Part shown: positions 22,847-31,213 of the stretch, in pieces | Layout of the letters: every line of letters begins with the position of its first letter | Position numbering within the stretch: position 1 is the first letter of the stretch | Assembly (NCBI RefSeq): GCF_004795105.1 | Contig: NZ_SSBL01000009.1 | Span: 176,771-240,770, forward strand | Reading direction: 5' to 3' | DNA from: Streptomyces sp. A0642 | GTDB lineage: Bacteria > Actinomycetota > Actinomycetes > Streptomycetales > Streptomycetaceae | DNA: 64,000 nt | Notes under the pieces: generated by a model | What the model saw: only the letters and a program-made list of their open reading frames with translations | What the model was told of the DNA's origin: nothing | Databases searched by the model: none | Translations under genes and position numbers: made by a program

Positions 22847-24430
22847 CTAGAGGGGGATGTTGCCGTGCTTCTTGGGGGGCAGCGACTCCCGCTTCGTCCG
22901 CAGCTGCCGCAGCCCCTTCACCACATGGGCCCGGGTCTCGGACGGCATGATCACCGCGTCGACGTAGCCGCGCTCGGCCGCCACGTACGGGTTGAGGAGC
23001 GCGTCCTCGTAGTCCGCCATCAGCTCGGCGCGGGTCGCCTCCTGATCCTCGGCGGCCGCGATCGTACGGCGGTGCAGGATGTTGACGGCGCCCTGCGCGC
23101 CCATGACCGCGATCTGCGCGGTCGGCCAGGCGACGTTGATGTCGGCGCCCAGGTGCTTGGAGCCCATGACGTCGTAGGCGCCGCCGAACGCCTTGCGGGT
23201 GATCACCGTGATCAGCGGGACGGTCGCCTCGGCGTAGGCGTAGATCAGCTTGGCGCCGCGGCGGATGATGCCGCCGTACTCCTGGTCGACGCCCGGCAGG
23301 AAGCCGGGGACGTCGACGAACGTCAGCACGGGCACGTTGAAGGCGTCACACGTGCGGACGAACCGCGCGGCCTTCTCGCTCGCGTTGATGTCCAGGCAAC
23401 CGGCGAACTGCATCGGCTGGTTGGCGACGATGCCGACCGGGTAACCCTCGACCCGGCCGAAGCCGGTGAGGATGTTCGGCGCGAACAGGGCCTGCGTCTC
23501 CAGGAATTCGCCGTCGTCCAGCACGTGCTCGATCGCGGTGTGCATGTCGTACGGCTGGTTCGCCGAGTCCGGGATCAGCGTGTCGAGCTCGCGGTCCTCG
23601 TCGCTGACCGCCAGGTCCGCCTCCTCCGGGAAGGCCGGGGCCTCGGAGAGGTTGTTCGAGGGCAGGTACGACAGCAGCGACTTGACGTACTCGATGGCGT
23701 CCTTCTCGTCACCCGCCAGGTGGTGCGCCACACCCGAGGTGGTGTTGTGCGTACGGGCGCCGCCCAGCTCCTCGAAGCCGACGTCCTCGCCGGTGACCGT
23801 CTTGATGACGTCGGGGCCGGTGATGAACATGTGCGAGGTCTGGTCGACCATGACCGTGAAGTCGGTGATCGCGGGGGAGTAGACCGCGCCGCCGGCGCAC
23901 GGGCCGACGATCAGGGAGATCTGCGGGACGACACCCGAGGCGTGCACGTTGCGGCGGAAGATCTCCGCGAAGAGGCCCAGCGCCGCGACACCCTCCTGGA
24001 TGCGGGCGCCGCCTCCGTCGTTGATGCCGATGACCGGACAGCCGGTCTTCATCGCGAAGTCCATCACCTTGACGATCTTCTCACCGTAGACCTCGCCGAG
24101 CGAGCCGCCGAAGATGGTGAAGTCCTGCGAGTACACGCAGACGGGACGGCCGTCGACCGTGCCGTAGCCGGTGACGACGCCGTCTCCGTACGGCCGGTTC
24201 TTCTCGATGCCGAAGTTCGTCGAGCGGTGCCGGGCGAACTCGTCCAGCTCCACGAAGGAACCCTCGTCGAGCAGGAGATCGACGCGCTCCCGCGCGGTCA
24301 GCTTGCCCTTCGCGTGCTGCTTCTCCACCGCGCGCGCCGACCCGGCGTGGGTCGCCTCGTCGATACGGCGCTGGAGGTCCGCGAGCTTGCCCGCGGTGGT
24401 GTGGATGTCGATCTCTACCGGCTCGGACAT
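22847..24430 (-). CDS. pccB: Propionyl-CoA carboxylase beta subunit
   Basis: A 527-residue carboxyltransferase (crotonase fold repeated). N-terminal half: 'YGDGVVTGYGTVDGRPVCVYSQDFTIFGGSLGEVYG' and 'PVIGINDGGGARIQEGV'. C-terminal half: 'PVLTFVDVPGFLPGVDQEYGGIIRRGAKLIYAYAEATVP' and 'KAFGGAYDVMGSKHLGAD'. The Asp in 'GCLDINASEKAARF' lies at the position known to select propionyl- over acetyl-CoA. It transfers carboxyl from AccA2 biotin to propionyl-CoA to give methylmalonyl-CoA. The ATG at 24430 has an AGGGAG site. It is divergent from the biotin ligase gene. Confidence 0.96.
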   Translation of the reverse strand: MSEPVEIDIHTTAGKLADLQRRIDEATHAGSARAVEKQHAKGKLTARERVDLLLDEGSFVELDEFARHRSTNFGIEKNRPYGDGVVTGYGTVDGRPVCVYSQDFTIFGGSLGEVYGEKIVKVMDFAMKTGCPVIGINDGGGARIQEGVAALGLFAEIFRRNVHASGVVPQISLIVGPCAGGAVYSPAITDFTVMVDQTSHMFITGPDVIKTVTGEDVGFEELGGARTHNTTSGVAHHLAGDEKDAIEYVKSLLSYLPSNNLSEAPAFPEEADLAVSDEDRELDTLIPDSANQPYDMHTAIEHVLDDGEFLETQALFAPNILTGFGRVEGYPVGIVANQPMQFAGCLDINASEKAARFVRTCDAFNVPVLTFVDVPGFLPGVDQEYGGIIRRGAKLIYAYAEATVPLITVITRKAFGGAYDVMGSKHLGADINVAWPTAQIAVMGAQGAVNILHRRTIAAAEDQEATRAELMADYEDALLNPYVAAERGYVDAVIMPSETRAHVVKGLRQLRTKRESLPPKKHGNIPL

Positions 24431-24514
24431 CGGGTGGCGGCTCCCTGCCTGGTCACGGGGACGACGGTGCTGCTGATCAGCGGACGAACGGCTGACGGCC
24501 CGCACTCTGTACGG

Positions 24515-24545
24515 CTACTGATCCGTAGCGTATCGGCGCGGATAC
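24515..24545. promoter_or_regulatory. Paired dyads in the pccB-birA promoter region
   Basis: Two small inverted repeats lie side by side between the divergent pccB and biotin ligase genes: CTAC-n6-GTAG (24515-24528) and GTATC-n6-GATAC (24530-24545). Both sit where operators for coordinated control of the carboxylase and its biotinylating enzyme would be expected. The protein is unknown. Confidence 0.4.
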
Positions 24546-24586
24546 CGTTCGGCAGTGCGTCGTTTGACACACCTAGGGTGGCTTGC

Positions 24587-25450
24587 ATGACACCCTCGGA
24601 TGCGCCACAGAGCCGTTGGTCGGACCTGGACCGGCCGCCCCTGAACGTTCCCGCGCTGCGCCGCGGACTGCTGAGGCCGGGCGGGCTGTGGACCGTCCTC
24701 GACGTCGTCGACAGCACCGGTTCCACCAACTCCGACCTCGCCGGGCGTGCGGCCTCCCTCGCCGAGGGCGCCGTCCTGGTGGCGGAGGAGCAGACCGCCG
24801 GCCGGGGACGCCTGGACCGCACCTGGACCGCCCCGGCACGCTCGGGCCTGTTCTTCTCGGTCTACCTGACGCCGGGGGCCGTACCGGTGCAGCGGTGGGG
24901 CTGGCTGCCCCTCCTGGCCGGAGTCGCCGCGGCGACCGGCCTGGCGCGGTCGGCGGGCGTCGACACGGCACTGAAATGGCCCAACGACCTGCTGGTCACG
25001 GTCGGCGGACAGGAGCGCAAGACGGGCGGCATCCTCGCCGAGCGGGCCGGCGACGGCGTCGTCATCGGCATCGGCCTCAACGTCTCCCTGCGGGCCGACG
25101 AACTGCCCGCCCCCACCGCCGCCTCGCTCGCCCTCGCCGGAGCGGTCTCCACCGACCGCGAGACGCTGCTGCGGGGCGTGCTGCGTTCGCTGGAGCAGTG
25201 GTACGGACAGTGGCGGGCGGCCGACGGCGACGCGGCCGCCAGCGGCCTCCAGGAGGCGTACGCCGCGGGCTGCGCGACGCTCGGCCGGACGGTACGGGCG
25301 CAGCTGCCCGGCGACCGCACGCTCACCGGCGAGGCGGTGGCGATCGACGGGGACGGCCGGCTGGTCCTGTCCTCGGACGACGGCCTGCGGGAACCGGTCT
25401 CGGCGGGCGACATCGTGCACCTGCGCGGCGCGGAGGGCGGACTGACCTGA
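24587..25450 (+). CDS. birA: Biotin--[acetyl-CoA-carboxylase] ligase
   Basis: A 287-residue biotin protein ligase. Catalytic motifs: 'DSTGSTNSDL', 'AEEQTAGRGRLDRTW' (GRGR biotin/ATP loop), 'KWPNDLLV' and 'KTGGILAER' followed by 'VVIGIGLNVS'. The C-terminal domain (about 235-287) is SH3-like. It lacks an N-terminal winged helix, so it is a group I ligase without repressor function. It should biotinylate the AccA2 lysine. The ATG at 24587 opens the conserved protein; a longer frame upstream runs antisense to pccB and is not real. Confidence 0.94.
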   Translation: MTPSDAPQSRWSDLDRPPLNVPALRRGLLRPGGLWTVLDVVDSTGSTNSDLAGRAASLAEGAVLVAEEQTAGRGRLDRTWTAPARSGLFFSVYLTPGAVPVQRWGWLPLLAGVAAATGLARSAGVDTALKWPNDLLVTVGGQERKTGGILAERAGDGVVIGIGLNVSLRADELPAPTAASLALAGAVSTDRETLLRGVLRSLEQWYGQWRAADGDAAASGLQEAYAAGCATLGRTVRAQLPGDRTLTGEAVAIDGDGRLVLSSDDGLREPVSAGDIVHLRGAEGGLT

Positions 25451-25614
25451 GAAGCTGGGGCCGGGCACCGCTCACGGCTTCCGAGCGGCGCACGCGGCTC
25501 GCCCCGTCCGGTCACGGCTCCACGACGTGAGGTAGGGCACACCTGCCGTATCGTTGAGGCGATCCACCGACAGATCGGCAGGGCAGTGCGCAGGGAACGG
25601 GCAGGAGGCGGCTG

Positions 25615-26799
25615 GTGACCGTCGACGACACGACCTCCGGAGCGGGCGACGAGCCCTCGCCGGACTCCTCGGTCCACGCGACACCGCATCACGAAGTCGA
25701 CCACACGGCCGAACCGACCGACGATCCGCTCGCGATCCGGCTGGAACAGCTGATCCTGGGCGCGGACCGGCGCTACACCCCCTTCCAGGCCGCCCGGACC
25801 GCGGGTGTCTCCATGGACCTGGCCTCCCGGTTCTGGCGGGCCATGGGTTTCGCCGACATCGGGCAGGCCAAGGCGCTGACCGAGGCCGACGTCCTGGCGC
25901 TGCGGCGGCTGTCCGGTCTGGTCGAGGCCGGGCTGCTCAGCGAGCCGATGGCGATCCAGGTGGCCCGGTCGACCGGGCAGACCACCGCCCGGCTGGCCGA
26001 ATGGCAGATCGATTCGTTCCTGGAGGGCCTCACCGAGCCGCCCGAGCCGGGAATGACCCGCACCGAGGTCACGTACCCCCTGATCGAACTGCTCCTGCCG
26101 GAGCTGGAGGAGTTCCTGGTGTACGTGTGGCGGCGCCAGCTCGCCGCCGCCACCGGCCGGGTCGTGCAGGCCGCGGACGACGAGGAGATGGTCGACCGGC
26201 GCCTGGCCGTCGGCTTCGCCGACCTCGTCGGGTTCACCCGGCTGACCCGGCGCCTGGAGGAGGAGGAGCTCGGCGAACTCGTCGAGTCCTTCGAGACCAC
26301 CTGCGCCGACCTGGTCGCCGCGCACGGCGGCCGGCTCATCAAGACCCTCGGCGACGAGGTGCTCTTCGCCGCCGACGACGCGGGCACCGCCGCCGAGATC
26401 TCGCTGCGCCTCGTCGAGGCGATGACCCTGGACGAGACCATGCCGGCGCTGCGCGTCGGCATCGCGTTCGGCACGGTCACCACCCGGATGGGCGATGTCT
26501 TCGGCACCACGGTGAACCTCGCCAGCCGCCTCACCTCGATAGCTCCGAAGGACGCCGTCCTGGTGGACGGGGCGTTCGCCGAGGAGCTGACCCGTACGGG
26601 CGACGCCCCCGTCTCCGAGGCCCGGGCCGCGGCGGAGGCGGCTGCCGCCGCCGAGCGGGCCGAGAAGGAGGGCGCGGACGGCGGGGAGCCGGTACCCGCG
26701 CCCAAGTACCGCTACGGGCTCCAGCCGATGTGGCAGCGCCCCGTCCGCGGCCTCGGCATCGTCGAGCCGTGGCTGCTGGCCCGCCGCGGCGCGTCCTGA
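25615..26799 (+). CDS. cya: Class III adenylate cyclase
   Basis: A 394-residue cytoplasmic cyclase that makes cAMP from ATP. The N-terminal ~190 residues are a regulatory region with a helix-turn-helix-like segment ('TPFQAARTAGVSMDLASRFWRAMGF'). The cyclase domain (about 200-370) has 'VGFADLVGFTRLTRRL' (first metal Asp), 'HGGRLIKTLGDEVLFAADD' (ATP-specifying Lys and second metal Asp) and 'GTTVNLASRLT' (transition-state Asn and Arg). The GTG at 25615 has GGAGG upstream. It matches SCO4928, whose loss in S. coelicolor affects germination and morphogenesis. Confidence 0.93.
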   Translation: MTVDDTTSGAGDEPSPDSSVHATPHHEVDHTAEPTDDPLAIRLEQLILGADRRYTPFQAARTAGVSMDLASRFWRAMGFADIGQAKALTEADVLALRRLSGLVEAGLLSEPMAIQVARSTGQTTARLAEWQIDSFLEGLTEPPEPGMTRTEVTYPLIELLLPELEEFLVYVWRRQLAAATGRVVQAADDEEMVDRRLAVGFADLVGFTRLTRRLEEEELGELVESFETTCADLVAAHGGRLIKTLGDEVLFAADDAGTAAEISLRLVEAMTLDETMPALRVGIAFGTVTTRMGDVFGTTVNLASRLTSIAPKDAVLVDGAFAEELTRTGDAPVSEARAAAEAAAAAERAEKEGADGGEPVPAPKYRYGLQPMWQRPVRGLGIVEPWLLARRGAS

Positions 26800-26886
26800 C
26801 AGGTCCCCCGGCCCGCTGCCGCGCCCCGTCCTTGCACGACCCGAGCCGCCCCGGACCCCCCGCGCCGGGGGAGCCCCGGGATCCCT

Positions 26887-26905
26887 CGGGTCACGTCTTG
26901 ACCCG
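26887..26905 (+). terminator. Hairpin after cya
   Basis: CGGGTCA, five-base loop, TGACCCG: a perfect 7-bp stem about 90 bp after the cya stop. It is short for this genome, so termination is only likely. Confidence 0.45.
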
Positions 26906-26947
26906 ACCCTGACCTCCCGCCCCGGGAGAGCTCTAGGATCCCTCCGG

Positions 26948-26959
26948 TAACGCTCGTTA
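26948..26959. promoter_or_regulatory. TAACG/CGTTA dyad upstream of enoyl-CoA hydratase
   Basis: TAACG-CT-CGTTA, a perfect inverted repeat 20 bp before the ATG of the enoyl-CoA hydratase gene. Repressors of fatty-acid catabolism often bind such sites close to the start. The regulator is not identified. Confidence 0.45.
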
Positions 26960-26979
26960 ACCGACAGGGGTGCACACTC

Positions 26980-27792
26980 ATGACCGTCACGTCCGAGCAG
27001 CGGTTCGGGGATTTCGTCGTCGTACGGCGCCATGAAGGTCTGGAACACGTGGCCGAGCTGGTCCTCGACCGGCCGAAGGCCATGAACGCGGTGTCCACGG
27101 ACATGGCCCGGTCGATCGGCGCCGCCTGTGCCGCGCTCGCCGCCGGCCCGGACGTCCGGGTCACCGTGCTCACCTCCAGCCACGAGCGGGCCTTCTGCGT
27201 GGGCGCGGACCTCAAGGAGCGCAACTCCTTCTCCGACCTCGACCTGGTGCGCCAGCGGCCCACCGCGCGCGCCGCCTACACCGGAGTGCTCGAATTGCCG
27301 ATGCCGACGATCGCCGCGGTGCACGGCTTCGCGCTCGGCGGCGGGTTCGAGCTGGCCCTGTCCTGCGATCTGATCGTCGCCGACGCGACCGCACTGGTGG
27401 GGCTGCCCGAGGTGTCGGTCGGGGTCATCCCGGGCGGTGGCGGTACCCAGCTGCTGCCGCGCCGGGTCGGAGCGGCGCGCGCCGCCGAGCTGATCTTCAC
27501 CGCCCGCCGGGTGGAGGCGGCGGAGGCGCGCGAGCTGGGGCTGGTCGACGAGCTGGTGGCGGAGGGCCGGGACCGGGCCGAGGCGCTCGCGCTCGCCGGC
27601 CGGATCGCGGTGAACTCCCCGGTGGGGCTGCGGGCGGCCAAGCGGGCGCTGCGGCTCGGCCACGGGCTCGATCTACGGGCGGGGCTGGAGGTGGAGGACG
27701 CGGCGTGGCGCTCCGTGGCCTTCTCGGGTGACCGTGCGGAAGGCGTGGCCGCGTTCAACGAGAAGCGGAAGGCGAACTGGCCGGGGGAGTGA
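26980..27792 (+). CDS. Enoyl-CoA hydratase/isomerase family protein
   Basis: A 270-residue crotonase-fold enzyme. 'ERAFCVGADLKERN' and 'AAVHGFALGGGFELALSCDLIVAD' form the two oxyanion-hole segments. 'LPEVSVGVIPGGGGTQLLPRRVG' carries the Glu usual for hydratases. Expected reaction: addition of water to enoyl-CoA or a related CoA ester step; the substrate is unknown. The ATG at 26980 follows a small dyad and an AGGGG site. It lies between the adenylate cyclase and diguanylate cyclase genes on the same strand. Confidence 0.9.
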   Translation: MTVTSEQRFGDFVVVRRHEGLEHVAELVLDRPKAMNAVSTDMARSIGAACAALAAGPDVRVTVLTSSHERAFCVGADLKERNSFSDLDLVRQRPTARAAYTGVLELPMPTIAAVHGFALGGGFELALSCDLIVADATALVGLPEVSVGVIPGGGGTQLLPRRVGAARAAELIFTARRVEAAEARELGLVDELVAEGRDRAEALALAGRIAVNSPVGLRAAKRALRLGHGLDLRAGLEVEDAAWRSVAFSGDRAEGVAAFNEKRKANWPGE

Positions 27793-27814
27793 CGCCGGAT
27801 GTGACTCGCTGTGA

Positions 27815-27831
27815 GCGTTGCGCGGCAACGC
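27815..27831. promoter_or_regulatory. Palindrome upstream of the diguanylate cyclase gene
   Basis: GCGTTGC-GCG-GCAACGC, a perfect 7-bp dyad 59 bp before the ATG at 27891. It could be an operator or a terminator hairpin for the preceding hydratase gene. The position fits either. Confidence 0.45.
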
Positions 27832-27890
27832 ATCGCGTACGTCGGGCCGTGAACTGATCAATCCCTCGCAAACCTACATAAGCTGGGGCG

Positions 27891-29120
27891 ATGGGTGGTG
27901 ACGATGCGCGACTGCGGGCCGTGGTCTCGCTTGCACAGGCGATGGCGGCGGCGCACACCCCGCGGGGGTGCTGGCGGGCGGCCGCGCTGGGGGCCTGCCA
28001 GGCGCTGGGCGGCAGCTTCGCCGCGCTCTCGGTCTGGGAGCGCGGCCCCGGCCGGCTGCGGGTGCTGGTCAACGCGGGTGAGCGGGCCGAGGGGGAGGAG
28101 GAGTTCCCCGACGACGAGACGTACCCGGTGCACCAGTTCCCGGAGATCACCGAGTTCCTCCACGAGCGGTGGGCCGGGGGCGGTGAGCCGGACGCCTGGG
28201 TGGAGACCGCCGAGGGGCCGGTGGAGCCGGAGCCCGGGGACGCGGACGCGGGAGGCGCGGACGGGGCGGGTGCGCACGGGTACGGACACGGCTACTGCCA
28301 TCAGCGGGTGGCGGCGCTGCGCCGGCGCGGGCGCGGGTGCTGTGTGGTCGCGCCGATCGTGCTGCACGGGCGTGCCTGGGGCGAGCTCTATGTGGCGCGG
28401 CCGGTGGGGGAGCCGGTGTTCGGCCGCCGGGACGCGGACTTCGCCACGGTGCTGGCCGCCGTCGTGGCCGCCGGGATCTCGCAGACCGAGCGCCTGGAGG
28501 AGGTGCGCAAGCTCGCGTTCACCGATCCGCTGACCGGCCTGGCCAACCGGCGGGCCGTGGACATGCGGCTGGACGAGGCGGTGGAGCGGCACCGGGCGGA
28601 CGGTGCGGTGGTGAGCCTGGCCGTCTGCGATCTCAACGGCCTCAAGTGGGTGAACGACACACACGGGCATGCCGTCGGTGACCGTTTGCTGGAACGTTTC
28701 GGCTCCGTCCTGTCCCGGTGCGGGGCCATGCTGCCCGGGGCGCTGGCGGCCCGGCTCGGCGGGGACGAGTTCTGCCTGCTGGCGCTGGGGCCCGGGGCGG
28801 ACGAGGTGGTCGCGGTGGCCACGGAGCTGTGCGAGCGGGCGGCCGAGCTGGAGTTCGGCAACGGGGTCGCCTGCGGGATCGCGTCCACGGGCGATCCGAT
28901 CGGCCCGGTGGTCACCGCGCGGCGGCTCTTCCGGCTCGCGGACGCGGCCCAGTACCGGGCGAAGGCGGCCCGGTCCACGACGCCCGTGGTGGCGGGGCGT
29001 GACGGCGAGGTCATCCGGCTGGCGGACTCCCCGCCCGGATCCGCCCACGATCGCCGCCGGCTGCGGGGAGCGGTGCCCGAGGCGACGGACGAAGTAAGGG
29101 GTCATCCCGAGGACCACTAG
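27891..29120 (+). CDS. cdgE: GAF-GGDEF diguanylate cyclase
   Basis: A 409-residue soluble protein. Residues about 1-200 form a GAF-like sensor with an acidic/Gly insert near 115-140. The GGDEF domain (about 210-370) starts 'LAFTDPLTGLANRRAVD', has 'CDLNGLKWVNDTHGHAVGD' (metal Asp) and an intact 'RLGGDEF' active site. The RxxD product-inhibition site expected just upstream is absent ('LPGALAARLGGDEF'). It should make c-di-GMP, the BldD-binding signal in Streptomyces development. It corresponds to CdgE (SCO4931) by synteny. There is no EAL domain. Confidence 0.9.
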   Translation: MGGDDARLRAVVSLAQAMAAAHTPRGCWRAAALGACQALGGSFAALSVWERGPGRLRVLVNAGERAEGEEEFPDDETYPVHQFPEITEFLHERWAGGGEPDAWVETAEGPVEPEPGDADAGGADGAGAHGYGHGYCHQRVAALRRRGRGCCVVAPIVLHGRAWGELYVARPVGEPVFGRRDADFATVLAAVVAAGISQTERLEEVRKLAFTDPLTGLANRRAVDMRLDEAVERHRADGAVVSLAVCDLNGLKWVNDTHGHAVGDRLLERFGSVLSRCGAMLPGALAARLGGDEFCLLALGPGADEVVAVATELCERAAELEFGNGVACGIASTGDPIGPVVTARRLFRLADAAQYRAKAARSTTPVVAGRDGEVIRLADSPPGSAHDRRRLRGAVPEATDEVRGHPEDH

Positions 29121-29155
29121 TGACATGCGGGGTTTCAATCCGTACGCTTCTGAAT

Positions 29156-30706
29156 ATGGATATGCATACAGTCGTGGTGGGGACGTCCGGCACCACCGCT
29201 CAGGACGTCATCGCCGTGGCCCGCGGCAACGCCCGTGTCGAGCTCTCCGAGGCCGCGGTGCGCGCCCTGGCCGCCGCCCGCGAGACCGTGGAGGCGCTCG
29301 CCGCCAAGCCCGAGCCGGTCTACGGCGTCTCCACCGGATTCGGCGCCCTGGCCAGCCGCCACATCAGCCCGGAGCTCCGCGCCCAGCTCCAGCGCAACAT
29401 CGTCCGCTCGCACGCCGCCGGCATGGGCCCGCGCGTCGAGCGCGAGGTCGTCAGGGCGCTGATGTTCCTGCGGCTGAAGACGGTCGCCTCCGGTCACACG
29501 GGCGTGCGGCCCGAGGTCGCGCAGACCATGGCGGACGTGCTCAACGCCGGGATCACACCCGTCGTCCACGAGTACGGATCGCTCGGCTGCTCCGGCGACC
29601 TGGCGCCGCTCTCGCACTGCGCCCTGACCCTGATGGGCGAAGGCGACGCCGAGGGCCCCGACGGGATCGTGCGCCCCGCCGGCGAACTCCTCGCCACCCA
29701 CGGCATCACCCCGGTCGAGCTGCGCGAGAAGGAGGGCCTCGCCCTCCTCAACGGCACCGACGGCATGCTCGGCATGCTCGTGATGGCCCTCGCCGACCTG
29801 CGCACCCTCTACACCTCGGCCGACATCACCGCGGCGCTCTCCCTGGAGGCCCTGCTCGGCACGGACAAGGTCCTCGCCCCCGAGCTGCACGCCATCCGCC
29901 CGCACCCCGGCCAGGGCGCCAGCGCCGACAACATGCTGCGGGTGCTCGCCGGTTCGGGTCTCACCGGCCACCACCAGGACGACGCGCCGCGTGTCCAGGA
30001 CGCGTACTCCGTGCGCTGCGCACCCCAGGTCAACGGGGCCGGCCGCGACACCCTCGCGTACGCCGCGACCGTCGCGGAGCGCGAGCTGGCGTCGTCGATC
30101 GACAACCCGGTGGTCCTGCCCGGAGGCCGGGTCGAGTCCAACGGCAACTTCCACGGGGCGCCGGTCGCGTACGTCCTGGACTTCCTGGCGATCGTGGCGG
30201 CGGACCTCGGCTCGATCACCGAGCGCCGCACCGACCGGCTGCTGGACAAGAACCGCTCGCACGGACTGCCGCCGTTCCTCGCCGACGACGCCGGCGTGGA
30301 CTCGGGCCTGATGATCGCCCAGTACACCCAGGCCGCGCTGGTCAGCGAGATGAAGCGGCTCGCCGTCCCCGCCTCCGCCGACTCGATCCCGTCCTCCGCG
30401 ATGCAGGAGGACCACGTCTCGATGGGCTGGTCGGCCGCGCGCAAGCTCCGTACCGCCGTCGACAACCTCGCCCGCATCGTCGCCGTCGAGCTGTACGCGG
30501 CGACCCGCGCCGTCGAACTGCGCGCCGCGCAGGGCCTGACCCCGGGCCCCGCCTCGCTCGCCGCCATCAAGGCGCTGCGGGCCGCGGGCGTCGAGGGTCC
30601 CGGTCCGGACCGCTTCCTGTCGCCGGACCTGGCCGCGGCGGACGCCTTCGTCCGGGCGGGCGGGCTCGTCTCGGCCGTCGAGCCGGTCACGGGACCGCTG
30701 GCCTGA
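29156..30706 (+). CDS. hutH: Histidine ammonia-lyase HutH
   Basis: A 516-residue ammonia-lyase that converts L-histidine to urocanate, first step of histidine catabolism. The MIO cofactor motif reads 'YGSLGCSGDLAPLSH': Cys-Ser-Gly, as in S. griseus HutH, in place of the usual Ala-Ser-Gly. Other motifs: 'YGVSTGFGALA', 'ALLNGTDGMLG', 'DAYSVRCAPQVNGAGRD', 'ESNGNFHGAPVAY' and 'QEDHVSMGWSAARKL'. ATG at 29156 is chosen ('MDMHTVVVG'); no clear ribosome binding site is visible. It begins 35 bp after the diguanylate cyclase gene. Confidence 0.95.
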   Translation: MDMHTVVVGTSGTTAQDVIAVARGNARVELSEAAVRALAAARETVEALAAKPEPVYGVSTGFGALASRHISPELRAQLQRNIVRSHAAGMGPRVEREVVRALMFLRLKTVASGHTGVRPEVAQTMADVLNAGITPVVHEYGSLGCSGDLAPLSHCALTLMGEGDAEGPDGIVRPAGELLATHGITPVELREKEGLALLNGTDGMLGMLVMALADLRTLYTSADITAALSLEALLGTDKVLAPELHAIRPHPGQGASADNMLRVLAGSGLTGHHQDDAPRVQDAYSVRCAPQVNGAGRDTLAYAATVAERELASSIDNPVVLPGGRVESNGNFHGAPVAYVLDFLAIVAADLGSITERRTDRLLDKNRSHGLPPFLADDAGVDSGLMIAQYTQAALVSEMKRLAVPASADSIPSSAMQEDHVSMGWSAARKLRTAVDNLARIVAVELYAATRAVELRAAQGLTPGPASLAAIKALRAAGVEGPGPDRFLSPDLAAADAFVRAGGLVSAVEPVTGPLA

Positions 30707-30740
30707 CCCGGGCCCCGGAGCGGGGCCTCGGACGTACCGC

Positions 30741-30780
30741 GCGGGAGCGGCCACCGGGCGGACCCGGTGGCCGCTCCCGC
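30741..30780. terminator. Strong bidirectional terminator after hutH
   Basis: GCGGGAGCGGCCACCGGG (30741-30758) pairs without mismatch with positions 30763-30780 across a four-base loop. It lies between convergent hutH and the small secreted protein gene. Confidence 0.9.
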
Positions 30781-30786
30781 GTACGG

Positions 30787-31074
30787 TCACAGGGCCGGCT
30801 GCGGACCTCCGCGACGGCCGGCATAGGTGACGACGCCGGCCCCCATGCCCAGGAACGCCATGCCGCCGATGACGTACGGCGTCGCGTCGATGCCGGTCCC
30901 GTCGTCGGCGAACGTGCTGGAGTCCAGGTCGGAGCCGTGCCGTGCGGCGCCGTGGCCGGCCGCGCCCTGCGCGGCCCCCGCATCGCCGGCGTTGGCCGAC
31001 GGGACGAACCACAGGGCGCACAGCAGCGTTCCCGCGGCGGTGGCGGTCAGAAGCGGGCGGCGGGCGATGGCCAC
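30787..31074 (-). CDS. Small exported membrane-anchored protein
   Basis: A 95-residue protein with a signal peptide ('MAIARRPLLTATAAGTLLCALWF', cleavage near 'ANAG'), a His/Gly/Ala/Asp-rich outside segment and a C-terminal hydrophobic helix ('YVIGGMAFLGMGAGVVTYAG') followed by RR. This should be a single-pass cell-surface protein. No family is recognised. The GTG at 31074 has an AGGGGG stretch upstream at long spacing. Confidence 0.65.
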   Translation of the reverse strand: MAIARRPLLTATAAGTLLCALWFVPSANAGDAGAAQGAAGHGAARHGSDLDSSTFADDGTGIDATPYVIGGMAFLGMGAGVVTYAGRRGGPQPAL

Positions 31075-31213
31075 GGAATCGGTCCCCCTCGAGGCAGACG
31101 TAAGGGAGAGGGCCCCGGCGAATACCGGGCCCCCTCAGGCCTGTTGCGCCGATGCTAATGAACGCAGCGGGTCGGGCGAAAGCCATGGCGGCCGGCGGCT
31201 TACGCTCCGCCTC

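Noticed and set aside
24862..27663. Very long open frame on the minus strand (over 900 codons)
   Set aside because: It runs antisense to the biotin ligase, cyclase and hydratase genes, which have clear catalytic motifs. High G+C makes long false frames common.
27789..27805. GTGAC repeats before the diguanylate cyclase gene as an AfsQ1 box
   Set aside because: The spacing is seven bases and not six, so it does not match the consensus.
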